Assembly: GCA_024743055.1 (NCBI GenBank)
Contig: JANSXH010000011.1
Location: 1-64,000, forward strand
DNA length: 64,000 bases
Origin: Pseudomonadota bacterium
GTDB lineage: Bacteria; Pseudomonadota; Alphaproteobacteria; Sneathiellales; Sneathiellaceae
Direction of reading: 5' to 3'
Part shown: positions 8,947 through 17,424 of the stretch, piece by piece
Numbering within the stretch: position 1 is the first letter of the stretch
Layout of the letters: each line of letters opens with the position of its first letter
The notes under the pieces: model-generated
Told to the model about the DNA's origin: nothing
Seen by the model: the letters and a program-made list of their open reading frames with translations, nothing else
Databases searched by the model: none
Translations under genes and position numbers: made by a program

Positions 8947-10125
8947 ATGGCAATAAGAAAAGGGATCATCGCGGGCGGCGGTATTGGCGGGCTGGCAACG
9001 GCCTTGGGTCTGGCCCAGAAGGGAGTGGGATCCCTGGTGCTGGAACGGGCCTCGAAGTTCGGGGAAATCGGCGCCGGAATTCAGCTGGGACCCAATGCCT
9101 TTCATGCCTTTGATTATCTCGGTATTGGCGATGCCGCGCGAAAGGAAGCCGTGTATATCGACAAGCTGCGCCTCATGGATGCGCTGACGGCGGAAGAAAT
9201 CACCCATATCCCCCTTGGCGAGGATTTCAGGTCGTTTTTCGGCAATCCTTACGCCGTGGTCCATCGTGCCGATCTGCACGGAGTACTGCATCAGGCCTGT
9301 ATCGACAGCGACCTGATTGAGCTTCACACTTCTACCGAGGTGACCGGCTATCGCAATCACGATAGCGGCGTTACGGTGCTGCTCGCGGATGGGGAGACAC
9401 TTGAAGGAGACTTTCTGATTGGCGCCGATGGCCTGTGGTCAAATATCCGCGAACAGTTGATTGGCGATGGCCCGCCTGTGGTCTCCGGCCACACCACCTA
9501 TCGTTCGGTCATTCCGTTTGAGCAGATGCCGGAAGATTTGCGATGGAATGCCGCCACCCTCTGGGCCGGACCAAAGTGTCATATCGTTCACTACCCGCTG
9601 ACCGGCTGGAAATTTTTCAACCTGGTGGTCACGTATCATAATGATGCCCCGGAACCGGTGGCCGGTAAGCCCGTCGATAAAGAAGAGGTCCGCCGCGGTT
9701 TTGAACATATCCATCCGAAAGCCCAGCAGATAATCGAACATGGCAAGGACTGGAAACTCTGGGTGCTCTGTGACCGCGAGCCCCATGATCAATGGATTGA
9801 CGGACGGGTGGCCCTGCTTGGGGATGCCGCCCATCCGATGCTGCAATATTTCGCCCAAGGGGCCTGCATGGCCATGGAAGATGCGGTTTGCCTCGCCCAT
9901 ATGTTTGATAGCCATGAGCGCATCGATGATGTCCTTAATGCCTATCAGGAGAAGCGGGTTGCCCGCACCGCCCGGGTTCAGGTCAGCTCCCGCTTGATCG
10001 GGGAGTTTGTCTATCATCCAGATGGGGCCAAGGCGCAGCTGCGGGATCAGGTCTTGCAGTCCTGGCGGCCGGAGGAATATTATCAGCGCCTTGACTGGAT
10101 CTATGGCAAGACTGGTCTCGGGTAG
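8947..10125 (+). CDS. 3-hydroxybenzoate 6-monooxygenase
   Basis: A 392-residue class A flavoprotein monooxygenase that converts 3-hydroxybenzoate to gentisate with NAD(P)H and O2. The FAD dinucleotide motif is at the N-terminus (GGGIGGLATA), the DG motif is in LIGADGLWSNIR, and the second FAD motif is GDAAHPMLQYFAQGA. Length and the ARTARVQ...YHPDG C-terminal segment are typical of 3-hydroxybenzoate 6-hydroxylases; salicylate hydroxylases are a related alternative. The gentisate dioxygenase gene follows 10 nt later, which strongly supports gentisate as the product. Confidence 0.88.
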   Translation: MAIRKGIIAGGGIGGLATALGLAQKGVGSLVLERASKFGEIGAGIQLGPNAFHAFDYLGIGDAARKEAVYIDKLRLMDALTAEEITHIPLGEDFRSFFGNPYAVVHRADLHGVLHQACIDSDLIELHTSTEVTGYRNHDSGVTVLLADGETLEGDFLIGADGLWSNIREQLIGDGPPVVSGHTTYRSVIPFEQMPEDLRWNAATLWAGPKCHIVHYPLTGWKFFNLVVTYHNDAPEPVAGKPVDKEEVRRGFEHIHPKAQQIIEHGKDWKLWVLCDREPHDQWIDGRVALLGDAAHPMLQYFAQGACMAMEDAVCLAHMFDSHERIDDVLNAYQEKRVARTARVQVSSRLIGEFVYHPDGAKAQLRDQVLQSWRPEEYYQRLDWIYGKTGLG

Positions 10126-10135
10126 GAGCAATCAC

Positions 10136-11185
10136 ATGAACGATCATCCAAAAACCGGCAGTAAATCGGAAAGGGAAGCCTTCTATGATAAAATTGACGG
10201 CGATAATCTGACTCCACTGTGGGAGGTGATGTCTGACATCATCACACCCGAGCCAAAAAGCGGGGTGATGCCGTATCTCTGGGAATTTGCGCCGACGAAG
10301 AAATTTCTGATGGAAGCAGGGGAACTGATCACAGCAAAGGAGGCAGAGCGGCGTGTCTTGATCCTTGAAAATCCGGGGCTGCGCGGCACCAGCCAGATCA
10401 CTACCTCCCTCTATGCGGGACTGCAACTGGTCCTGCCGGGTGAAGTGGCCCCGGCCCATCGCCACAGCCAGTCAGCCCTGCGCTTTGTCATGGATGGCGG
10501 CGGCGCTCACACCACGGTCGGCGGAGAGAAAACACAGATGCATGTGGGGGATTTTGTCATTACCCCGCCCATGGCCTGGCATGATCATGGCAATGAAAGC
10601 GCGGACCCGATGATCTGGCTTGATGGTCTGGATATCCCCATGCTGAGCTTGTATGATGCCTCTTTCGCGGAGCCGTTTTCCGCGGATGAGCAGCCAGTGG
10701 GCCGGGAGACCGGTGATTCCCTGGCTCGCTTCGGCGCCAATATGCTGCCGGTGGATTTCGAAAAGGAGAAAATGGCGTCCCCCATCTTCAACTATCCTTA
10801 TGAGCGCTCCCGCGCGTCGCTCGATCGCATGGAACGCCAAGAGGAATGGGACCCCTGCCACGGGCTTAAACTCAGATATATCAATCCGGTCGATGGCGGC
10901 TTCGCCATGCCGACCATCGCCACCTTCCTGCAGCTTCTGCCTAAAGACTTCTCAACCGCCCCCTACCGGTCGACGGACGCGACCATCTTCACGGCTGTGG
11001 AAGGGCATGGTCAGAGCATTATCGACGGACAGACATTCAATTGGGGTCCGAAGGATATTTTCGTCGTGCCGAGCTGGAAATGGGTGACACATGAGACGGA
11101 GAAAGGAGCCGTCCTGTTCAGTTTCTCAGACAGGGCAGCTCAAAGCAAACTTGGATTCTGGCGCGAAGACCGTCAGAAAAACTGA
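10136..11185 (+). CDS. Gentisate 1,2-dioxygenase
   Basis: A 349-residue bicupin enzyme that opens the gentisate ring to maleylpyruvate using Fe(II). The first cupin carries the metal-binding pattern HRHSQSALRFVMDG with later PPMAWHDHGN; the second cupin is near the C-terminus and more degenerate. The start is the ATG at 10136 with GGTAGGAG upstream; an upstream in-frame start would overlap the hydroxylase gene heavily. Length matches the family. The next pathway steps (maleylpyruvate isomerase and fumarylpyruvate hydrolase) are not in this window. Confidence 0.93.
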   Translation: MNDHPKTGSKSEREAFYDKIDGDNLTPLWEVMSDIITPEPKSGVMPYLWEFAPTKKFLMEAGELITAKEAERRVLILENPGLRGTSQITTSLYAGLQLVLPGEVAPAHRHSQSALRFVMDGGGAHTTVGGEKTQMHVGDFVITPPMAWHDHGNESADPMIWLDGLDIPMLSLYDASFAEPFSADEQPVGRETGDSLARFGANMLPVDFEKEKMASPIFNYPYERSRASLDRMERQEEWDPCHGLKLRYINPVDGGFAMPTIATFLQLLPKDFSTAPYRSTDATIFTAVEGHGQSIIDGQTFNWGPKDIFVVPSWKWVTHETEKGAVLFSFSDRAAQSKLGFWREDRQKN

Positions 11186-11204
11186 CTGATAGAGGAAACT
11201 AAGA

Positions 11205-11549
11205 ATGACTGTTGAAAGACTAGACAAGGGCACGCGGATGAGCCAGGTGGTGATCCATGGGGATACTATCTATCTTGCCGGCCAAGTCGGCACCCCCGGC
11301 GCCAGTATTACCGAACAGACCCAAAATATCTGCGATAAGATCGACGCGCTTCTAGCCAGGTCGGGCAGCAGCAAGTCCAACATGCTGCAGGCCATTATCT
11401 GGCTGTCAGACATGAGCTATTTCGCGGAAATGAACGCGGTCTGGGACGCCTGGATCGACCCGGACAATCCGCCGGCCCGGGCCTGCGGCGAAGCCAAGCT
11501 GGCCACCCCAGATTATCACGTGGAAATCATTATCACAGCGGCCAAATAG
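11205..11549 (+). CDS. RidA-family protein
   Basis: A 114-residue protein of the RidA/YjgF/UK114 family, a trimeric fold whose archetype hydrolyses reactive enamine/imine intermediates. The C-terminal signature around PARACGEAKLATPDYHVEI includes the conserved Arg of the family. It lies 19 nt after gentisate dioxygenase and seems to end the operon; a hairpin follows. RidA homologues in aromatic operons may act on pathway keto or enol intermediates, but here the substrate is unknown. Confidence 0.9.
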   Translation: MTVERLDKGTRMSQVVIHGDTIYLAGQVGTPGASITEQTQNICDKIDALLARSGSSKSNMLQAIIWLSDMSYFAEMNAVWDAWIDPDNPPARACGEAKLATPDYHVEIIITAAK

Positions 11550-11851
11550 AGCGCGCCTTCGATTTTCGTAATACCTCCTTACCTGGCCCGACCCGTTGAG
11601 TTCTAAATCGAATGGGTTTGGGCCAGATCGCATTTTTACGATGTAGGCCGTTTGTCGTGCGTTGCTTATACATGCCTGTACTGCTAAATATTGGTAAGTT
11701 CTGTTAAGAAATAATTCGATACTATAAAATTGTTTTATGTACTCCTATGTATAGACCTAATTTAAAATTATAATATACACAATTCTTTTCCCCATTCGTC
11801 TTTATTCAACTGAGATAGTTGATAAATTTTATTAAAGAAGAAGACGAAATC
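11550..11851. other. Intergenic region between gentisate operon and RHS gene
   Basis: The first 90 bases hold a likely terminator (11584-11637). The rest becomes very AT-rich towards the RHS gene and includes TATAAT at 11769-11774, which could be a -10 box, but no convincing -35 is spaced from it. No open reading frame or RNA gene is seen. Confidence 0.5.
11584..11637 (+). terminator. Likely terminator of the gentisate operon
   Basis: TGGCCC and ACCC (11584-11594) pair with GGGT and GGGCCA (11614-11625), with a small internal bulge and a 19-nt loop. The stem is followed by GATCGCATTTTT. It lies 35 nt behind the RidA stop codon. Confidence 0.6.
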
Positions 11852-14800
11852 ATGGATGAGAAAAATATTATTGCCAGTCAGGCAGCCGGAAGTTTTTTTA
11901 TTGGGAAAAACGACGGATCTTCAAATTATTTTATAGAAATTGAAGCCGTTCCCGGGGTCCGCGGAATGCAGCCCAGAATTGCTATTTCTTACTCAAGTGG
12001 CAAGACGGAAGAGGCGTCTTTCATTGCACCGGGATGGTCAATAGACGGATTTCCAAGAGCTGTTTCGGATGGCAGCGGAAAGTACTTTGAAGATGATTCC
12101 CTTTTGATTGCACAACCATCTTCGGATGGTCAACTGACATCTTTCGATCATGAAGGCAACGTGACCCGCTATGAAAGACTTGGCGAGAAAACATCTGAAT
12201 TTGAAGAATTCATCGCTGTTCAATCAGAGGATGCCTATGGAAACTGCATTAAATACACATATGATAATCAAAGCCGCCCGGTCGCCATTGAATATGGAAC
12301 TTCGACGGACCAATATGCGTCCATTGATTTCATATATTCAAAAACGGCCAATGGAAGCTTGTCGCAGATCGTTACCAAGCGGGATGGAACGCCCGTAACC
12401 ATCTATGACATCGTATATCAAAATGACACGGTCCGCTCTATCCAGGTTTCTGCGACGGATGCGAAGGACAGTTCCAAACTGATTTCCAAAAATCCCATCA
12501 AATTTGTCTGGGGCAGTACGACGGCAACCAAATTTATGCTGGTCGAAATGACGGAGGCATCAGGCCTGTCCTACAAGGTAGAATATCAGGACACGTCTGG
12601 CGAATTAGGGGTTGTAAAAACCTCCTCTACTCTCGTCCAGGGACTGGCCGGCAAGGTCAGCAGTTACGACATGGTCGTCAATGCTGACGATTTCGTCTAT
12701 TCCAAATCCGGTGTCCGGCATGCGAAAAATGTCGTGATCTGGGATAAAGCCGGAAAAAGCGGTGAATATTACAATTACGACGTTTCAAAGGACGGCACCG
12801 TTGTTTTGCTGGAAGCAGGCCTCATCTGCAATGCGACAGAAGCCGGCAGCGGTGAAAGCACAAACACAATTGCAGTTAGCGGGGTCACGGCCGGAAAAAC
12901 AAGCAACCAGGTGATCACAAGCAAAAAGACCAATGAATATATCACTCATAAAATCGGAATTCCGCTCGTCTCCCGCGTGGTTTCAGAAACCTATTTCGAA
13001 GGAAAGGTCATCGACACGGCCACAACCGTCCATACATATGACGATGAAGGCAATATTCATGAGGTTAATAAGGGGGATACGACGGCAGTCTATGCTCTCG
13101 AGAAAGGGCCGACAACCGGCAATCCCCATGTCCGGCTGCCAAAGAGATTTTCTGTCTATGATACGTCAGACGGGAGAACGGTCAGCAAGGACAAGGTTCT
13201 GTTAAAAGACGAAAAATACGATTACGAGTTCGATAAAAACGGCGCTGTCCGGACCGTTGCCCAGCAATCTCTCATTGAGGGAACGACATATTCCAATAGT
13301 AAAGTGAGTGAGCTTGGGGACCATGGTTTTCCAATTCGGCATGTCGCGCATAACGGTACGACAATTGATTATGCCTATTCCAAAGATCTTGGTGAAACCC
13401 GTATGACCTTCAAGTCTGCGGACGGAAAACACTCACTGACGGAAACGACTATATCGGAATTGCGCCATGGCCAGCCGGTCCGGTCCGTGAATGCACAAGG
13501 CAATGTCACGGCCCAGGAATTCAACGCCTTTGGCGAAGTTTCCGCCGTTTTCGGTTTTGATCCCGGTGCTCCTCTGGACTGGTGCAACAAGGATGAGGAG
13601 AAGTTGATCTGCCTCACAAGAACGGAAAAGGGATTTGACAAACTTCTGGGTTTGCACTGCTTGAAAACGACCAATGTTGCCAGAAAATCCGGGTACATTT
13701 TTGAGAGCAGAACATATATGGATCAGTTGTTCCGCCCGGTGATTGAGGCGATGCAGCTGGATAAGAAAACCTGGCAGGTGGTGTGTCATGGCTACTCTTC
13801 CGGTAGCGCGAGAAATAAGACAACCATCCCACTTGAGCTCAAGGCGAGCCGAAAGAATTTCTCTGCAGAGTTCAAGAGCCTCAAAAAGTCGAAACTGATG
13901 TGGCTGGAAACACTTTATGACGATTATGGGCGTGCGGAAGAAGAGAAAAAGCCGGACGGCAGCGTTGTCAAAAGATCCAGGGAGCTGCAGGAGAATGATC
14001 AGGTAGAAGAGACAACGACAATTCTTGCGAAAAACGGGGACCTGGTGTCTCTATCCAGCGAGATGTCGAATATGAAAGGTGTTGTCGAAAGTCTGAATCA
14101 ATTTGACTCCAAGCCGACGACATACTCCTATGACGTCCTCGGACGCATCACCGAAAAAGTTGATCCGCTTGGTCAGCGCTGCACCTATAAATGGAACGCC
14201 CAGGATGTCTGTGTTGAAGAGTCCGATCCGATTACCGGTCTGTCGAGTTGCCAATCCGATCCAACCCTACTTGTGTCCCGGGAAGTCAAGAACGGAGAGA
14301 TCTTCGAAACGGATTTTGACTGGCTGGGAAGACCTACGGATATCACGCATACGAATCTGGATGGTAAAAAGCAAACCTATTCAATTGCCTATCTAGAGGA
14401 CGCTGAAAATAGAAGTACGAGCCAGTTGCTGACCCATCCGGACGGGTGGCAGACGGCATTGCGATATGCACCGGGCGGTCAAGAGATAGAACGGACGTTG
14501 GTCCTGGGTAAAGACTATACTGAAACCGTAAAATCGAGCTTGAGGTCGGACGGACTGGTTGCCGCGCGCCATTATCCCTGTAATCGTTCCGTTCAGTTTG
14601 ACTATGATGGCCGGGGCGCCACGCAGAACATTTTCTGGGGCGATACAAATAAACCCATTGCGCTCTTTGACGGCCATGATAGCTATGGACGTCCCATCGT
14701 CACGCGCTTTGGAAACGGCGTGACGGAATATCGAAATTACGACCCGTTTGGTAATTTGAGCAACTTTACGGTCGCAAATTCGGTCCGAGAAAATCTGACG

Positions 14801-17029
14801 CCATATATCTCTCTTGGATATGCGACTGATGGCTCGCTGTCGACACGCAATCTGGCCACTGCCACGCGCGTTGATGGCGAAATCGTTTCCAAAAATGCGT
14901 ATGTCTATGACGAAAGAGGCAAATTGTCGTCCGACTTTTCTTCGGCAAGAGGAGGCCTGCGAGACTATAACTTTGGAGCTTCTGAAAACCTCCAAAGCGT
15001 TGTAATGGATAAGAAAACAACGGCATTTGAAACCAATGCATCCGGATATCAGGTGACCAAGGTTATGGGCGAAACTGCGCTTGAGACAACTTTTGACAAG
15101 CATGGCGATATCCGGACCTTAAAAAGCGGAAGCGATATTATTGAGTTTATGTTCGACCCATTTGGTAACCTTTCCGGTACTTCCAGCGGTAGCGACAAGA
15201 AAGCGTCAAATGTTGAATTTGTGACAGACTTGTTCGGCGAAAGGTTTATCAAGGCGTCACCGGACGGGACCGTTCAGATTGACGTCAGCCCGGATTACAG
15301 CATTACCCGTAAACCTGACGGCACCCTCTTGCGGACTGTTAAGGCTACAAGTGTGTTTGGTGTGTTCGCAGAATTTACCATTGCTGAGGACAAGCAAACG
15401 GATAAGTCCCTGTTCAAGGAGTTCAAAACAAGCGCGCCGTCGTCGCCGGCCTCTATTCCGAAGCAACTCCAGGGGCAGGGGATCATAGAGGCAGGAGACG
15501 TCTACATCCATCTTGACGACCTGGGGAGCAGTCTCGCCGCAACAGACAACAAAGGCTTGAAAACGGCTGTTATTCTGTTTGATACCTATGGCGAAATTGA
15601 CGCTGAAAAGTCCGTTGGCACCTTCAACTTCACCGTTACTTTTGCGGGAATGAGGCTTGATGCGGAAACGGGACTCTATTTCGCCGGTACAAGATATTAC
15701 TCCACCCAGTTACGCCGGTTTATTTCCCCTGATCTGATAAAAGCGAGTACAGATCCATATGGCTATCCGTCGGATCCTATAAATTTCTTCGACTATGAAG
15801 GTGCTTGTCAAAAGTGCCGCAATTACACATCCGACAGATTCCAGCACAATATGGGCCGCAAGTTGAAAGGTAGGGCCGTTGTCTTTTCAATGTTGTTAGC
15901 TGGCCTGTTCACAATTCCCGTTGCATTGGCATTCTTTGATTCAGGGAATACGAGTCTCAGTCAGACGCAATACGCCTTTGCATGGGCAACCGCAAACTTT
16001 CTTTGGTTTGGATTGCTTAAACTAGGTCAAGTGCTCTTCTGGTGGCTGGTCAAACGCCGTCCTAATTGTGTGAAACGCATTTGCTTATGTAACAGGCAAT
16101 TAAATGACGCCCAATACAAACATCGCACTCTTTACCGTGCCTTTCCGGTGACCTTATGTTTAGTCGGAACGCTCGTTGGTGTTACCAATATGCCGTTTAT
16201 GCTTAATTTGGTTGCCGGGGAGATTAATGATATTGATGTCCTTGCGGCACGGGGAGCGTTTGCAGGCTTCGCTGCAGACTTTGCTGGAGTTCTCTACTGG
16301 TTGTGCTTCTTTGACCTGATTAGTTTCTTTAAAAATTCCATCATCATGAAAAGTCTGTCCCACTCTGTGCTGATCTTTATGATCATGATGACATACCATA
16401 TTGCCGATGCAGCGATTATCTGCGGTGCTTATCGTGCTTTATCCGTTGCCGAACTGTTTTACTTGAAGCGGGAATTCATCATCATGGAAGCCCTGATGGT
16501 GCCGTTTATGGGGGTACCCAGCATCTTCTGGTCTTGTCTTCCTGCAATATGCTGCTCCGAAGAAGGTGATTTCTGGGGCTTCTTTTTCAAGAAGGATCGG
16601 GAGAGATTTGATAATAATCGCCCCATTCCCATTTGCTGCTGTAAAGAGCCGCGGGCTCCTTCGCCAACTGTAGTCACCACTGGGGCAGCAGCTACGACCA
16701 CGCCAGCTACACGTACGACCATGCTGACAGCCGGGATCGCGTCTGCGGCCGGTTCCAATAATACGGCTTCGGGCAACAATACAGCAGAAAACAAACAGGA
16801 TAACGACCCGGACGATGATGATGAGAAGCAAGAACTTACGTCTCTGCGTACAGAGTTGGTCAGTCTTGAATCTAATACGGCTACGGCAGTTGAGAATTCC
16901 GTGATCGATGTAAAAGATGCACGCATTTTCGGGGTGTCGAAGTATGCTGAGGTACTTACAGTTATCAAAGATGAGTCTGACAATCAAATCCCCGATGACG
17001 GAGATCAAGGTGGCAGCTATGTAGATTGA
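11852..17029 (+). CDS. Giant SpvB/RHS-repeat protein with polytopic membrane C-terminus
   Basis: A 1725-residue protein. Residues about 10-60 resemble the SpvB/TcdB-type N-terminal domain (VPGVRGMQPRIAISYSSG, APGWSIDG). A long RHS/YD-repeat region follows, with units such as YDVLGRITEKVDPLGQ and YDPFGNLS. The RHS core is at about 1215-1320 (LDDLGSSLAATDNKG, DAETGLYFAGTRYYS, RFISPD). The last 400 residues are not a recognisable nuclease or deaminase. They contain about six hydrophobic segments (near 1342, 1375, 1430, 1465, 1505 and 1545), several Cys clusters, then a Thr/Ala/Asn-rich, acidic, disordered tail. No signal peptide is seen, and no VgrG, PAAR or obvious immunity gene is adjacent. 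An in-frame TTG at 11819 is an alternative start. Confidence 0.88.
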   Translation: MDEKNIIASQAAGSFFIGKNDGSSNYFIEIEAVPGVRGMQPRIAISYSSGKTEEASFIAPGWSIDGFPRAVSDGSGKYFEDDSLLIAQPSSDGQLTSFDHEGNVTRYERLGEKTSEFEEFIAVQSEDAYGNCIKYTYDNQSRPVAIEYGTSTDQYASIDFIYSKTANGSLSQIVTKRDGTPVTIYDIVYQNDTVRSIQVSATDAKDSSKLISKNPIKFVWGSTTATKFMLVEMTEASGLSYKVEYQDTSGELGVVKTSSTLVQGLAGKVSSYDMVVNADDFVYSKSGVRHAKNVVIWDKAGKSGEYYNYDVSKDGTVVLLEAGLICNATEAGSGESTNTIAVSGVTAGKTSNQVITSKKTNEYITHKIGIPLVSRVVSETYFEGKVIDTATTVHTYDDEGNIHEVNKGDTTAVYALEKGPTTGNPHVRLPKRFSVYDTSDGRTVSKDKVLLKDEKYDYEFDKNGAVRTVAQQSLIEGTTYSNSKVSELGDHGFPIRHVAHNGTTIDYAYSKDLGETRMTFKSADGKHSLTETTISELRHGQPVRSVNAQGNVTAQEFNAFGEVSAVFGFDPGAPLDWCNKDEEKLICLTRTEKGFDKLLGLHCLKTTNVARKSGYIFESRTYMDQLFRPVIEAMQLDKKTWQVVCHGYSSGSARNKTTIPLELKASRKNFSAEFKSLKKSKLMWLETLYDDYGRAEEEKKPDGSVVKRSRELQENDQVEETTTILAKNGDLVSLSSEMSNMKGVVESLNQFDSKPTTYSYDVLGRITEKVDPLGQRCTYKWNAQDVCVEESDPITGLSSCQSDPTLLVSREVKNGEIFETDFDWLGRPTDITHTNLDGKKQTYSIAYLEDAENRSTSQLLTHPDGWQTALRYAPGGQEIERTLVLGKDYTETVKSSLRSDGLVAARHYPCNRSVQFDYDGRGATQNIFWGDTNKPIALFDGHDSYGRPIVTRFGNGVTEYRNYDPFGNLSNFTVANSVRENLTPYISLGYATDGSLSTRNLATATRVDGEIVSKNAYVYDERGKLSSDFSSARGGLRDYNFGASENLQSVVMDKKTTAFETNASGYQVTKVMGETALETTFDKHGDIRTLKSGSDIIEFMFDPFGNLSGTSSGSDKKASNVEFVTDLFGERFIKASPDGTVQIDVSPDYSITRKPDGTLLRTVKATSVFGVFAEFTIAEDKQTDKSLFKEFKTSAPSSPASIPKQLQGQGIIEAGDVYIHLDDLGSSLAATDNKGLKTAVILFDTYGEIDAEKSVGTFNFTVTFAGMRLDAETGLYFAGTRYYSTQLRRFISPDLIKASTDPYGYPSDPINFFDYEGACQKCRNYTSDRFQHNMGRKLKGRAVVFSMLLAGLFTIPVALAFFDSGNTSLSQTQYAFAWATANFLWFGLLKLGQVLFWWLVKRRPNCVKRICLCNRQLNDAQYKHRTLYRAFPVTLCLVGTLVGVTNMPFMLNLVAGEINDIDVLAARGAFAGFAADFAGVLYWLCFFDLISFFKNSIIMKSLSHSVLIFMIMMTYHIADAAIICGAYRALSVAELFYLKREFIIMEALMVPFMGVPSIFWSCLPAICCSEEGDFWGFFFKKDRERFDNNRPIPICCCKEPRAPSPTVVTTGAAATTTPATRTTMLTAGIASAAGSNNTASGNNTAENKQDNDPDDDDEKQELTSLRTELVSLESNTATAVENSVIDVKDARIFGVSKYAEVLTVIKDESDNQIPDDGDQGGSYVD

Positions 17030-17093
17030 GGAATCTTCGTCCAGAAAAGTAATTAAACTTTTTTCGGGCACAATCGTATGAGTAAACACAATA

Positions 17094-17119
17094 GGATCCA
17101 GCGCAGTCGCGCTGGATCC
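17094..17119 (+). terminator. Perfect 11-bp hairpin after the RHS gene
   Basis: GGATCCAGCGC (17094-17104) pairs perfectly with 17109-17119 around a four-base loop. No T-run follows directly, so it is a 3'-end stabilising or Rho-assisted hairpin as much as an intrinsic terminator. The region 17030-17424 otherwise holds only the leader described next and AT-rich sequence. Confidence 0.5.
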
Positions 17120-17288
17120 GTTGAGCGTTTGAAGATGAAAAAATAGTGCCTCTAAGGTATTGGTTTTTTGTTATTTTTTGTTTTAGAAATTTCATTATTG
17201 AGGAGTTGGCGGGGCGGAAAAATCGTCCTTGCACAATTTCTTCAACAAAATTCTTGACTAAATAGACTTATTTTGTTTCCCTTAGGGC

Positions 17289-17364
17289 GTGCGACGATGC
17301 ACATCAAAAATCATTAGCGACGCTGCTGAACACGAATTCAGGATGCGTCGTTTTGCGTTTTTTT
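17289..17364 (+). promoter_or_regulatory. Putative ANTAR-controlled leader with terminator
   Basis: Two hairpins precede the amide operon. The first (17289-17302) is GTGC/GCAC around the hexaloop GACGAT. The second is the apex of a longer hairpin: outer stem 17317-17323 with 17345-17351, inner stem CTGAA/TTCAG around the hexaloop CACGAA, followed by a T-rich run to 17364. Paired hexaloop hairpins next to a terminator are the known target form of ANTAR antiterminators such as AmiR, and an AmiR homologue is encoded in this operon. G at loop position 4 fits the published rule; the expected A at position 1 does not (A is at position 2). Confidence 0.5.
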
Positions 17365-17424
17365 CAGACTTTTCCTCCCTTATTACGTGTTCAGTTCGTC
17401 CTGCATATCAGGGAGTAAGCCTTT

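Noticed and set aside
9439..10131. 230-residue minus-strand frame opposite the 3-hydroxybenzoate hydroxylase
   Set aside because: The opposite strand carries a complete flavoprotein with all motifs; the minus frame has no recognisable domain and reflects codon bias in a GC-rich gene.
16439..17089. Long open frames on the minus strand opposite the RHS C-terminus, possible antisense immunity gene
   Set aside because: They lack a good ribosome binding site, show no membrane or immunity-like character, and have the composition expected for a reversed reading of the acidic, Ala/Thr-rich tail.
17211..17233. Possible sigma-54 promoter before the amide operon (TTGCA at 17229)
   Set aside because: The GG expected 12 bases upstream of the GC element is absent, so spacing does not fit.
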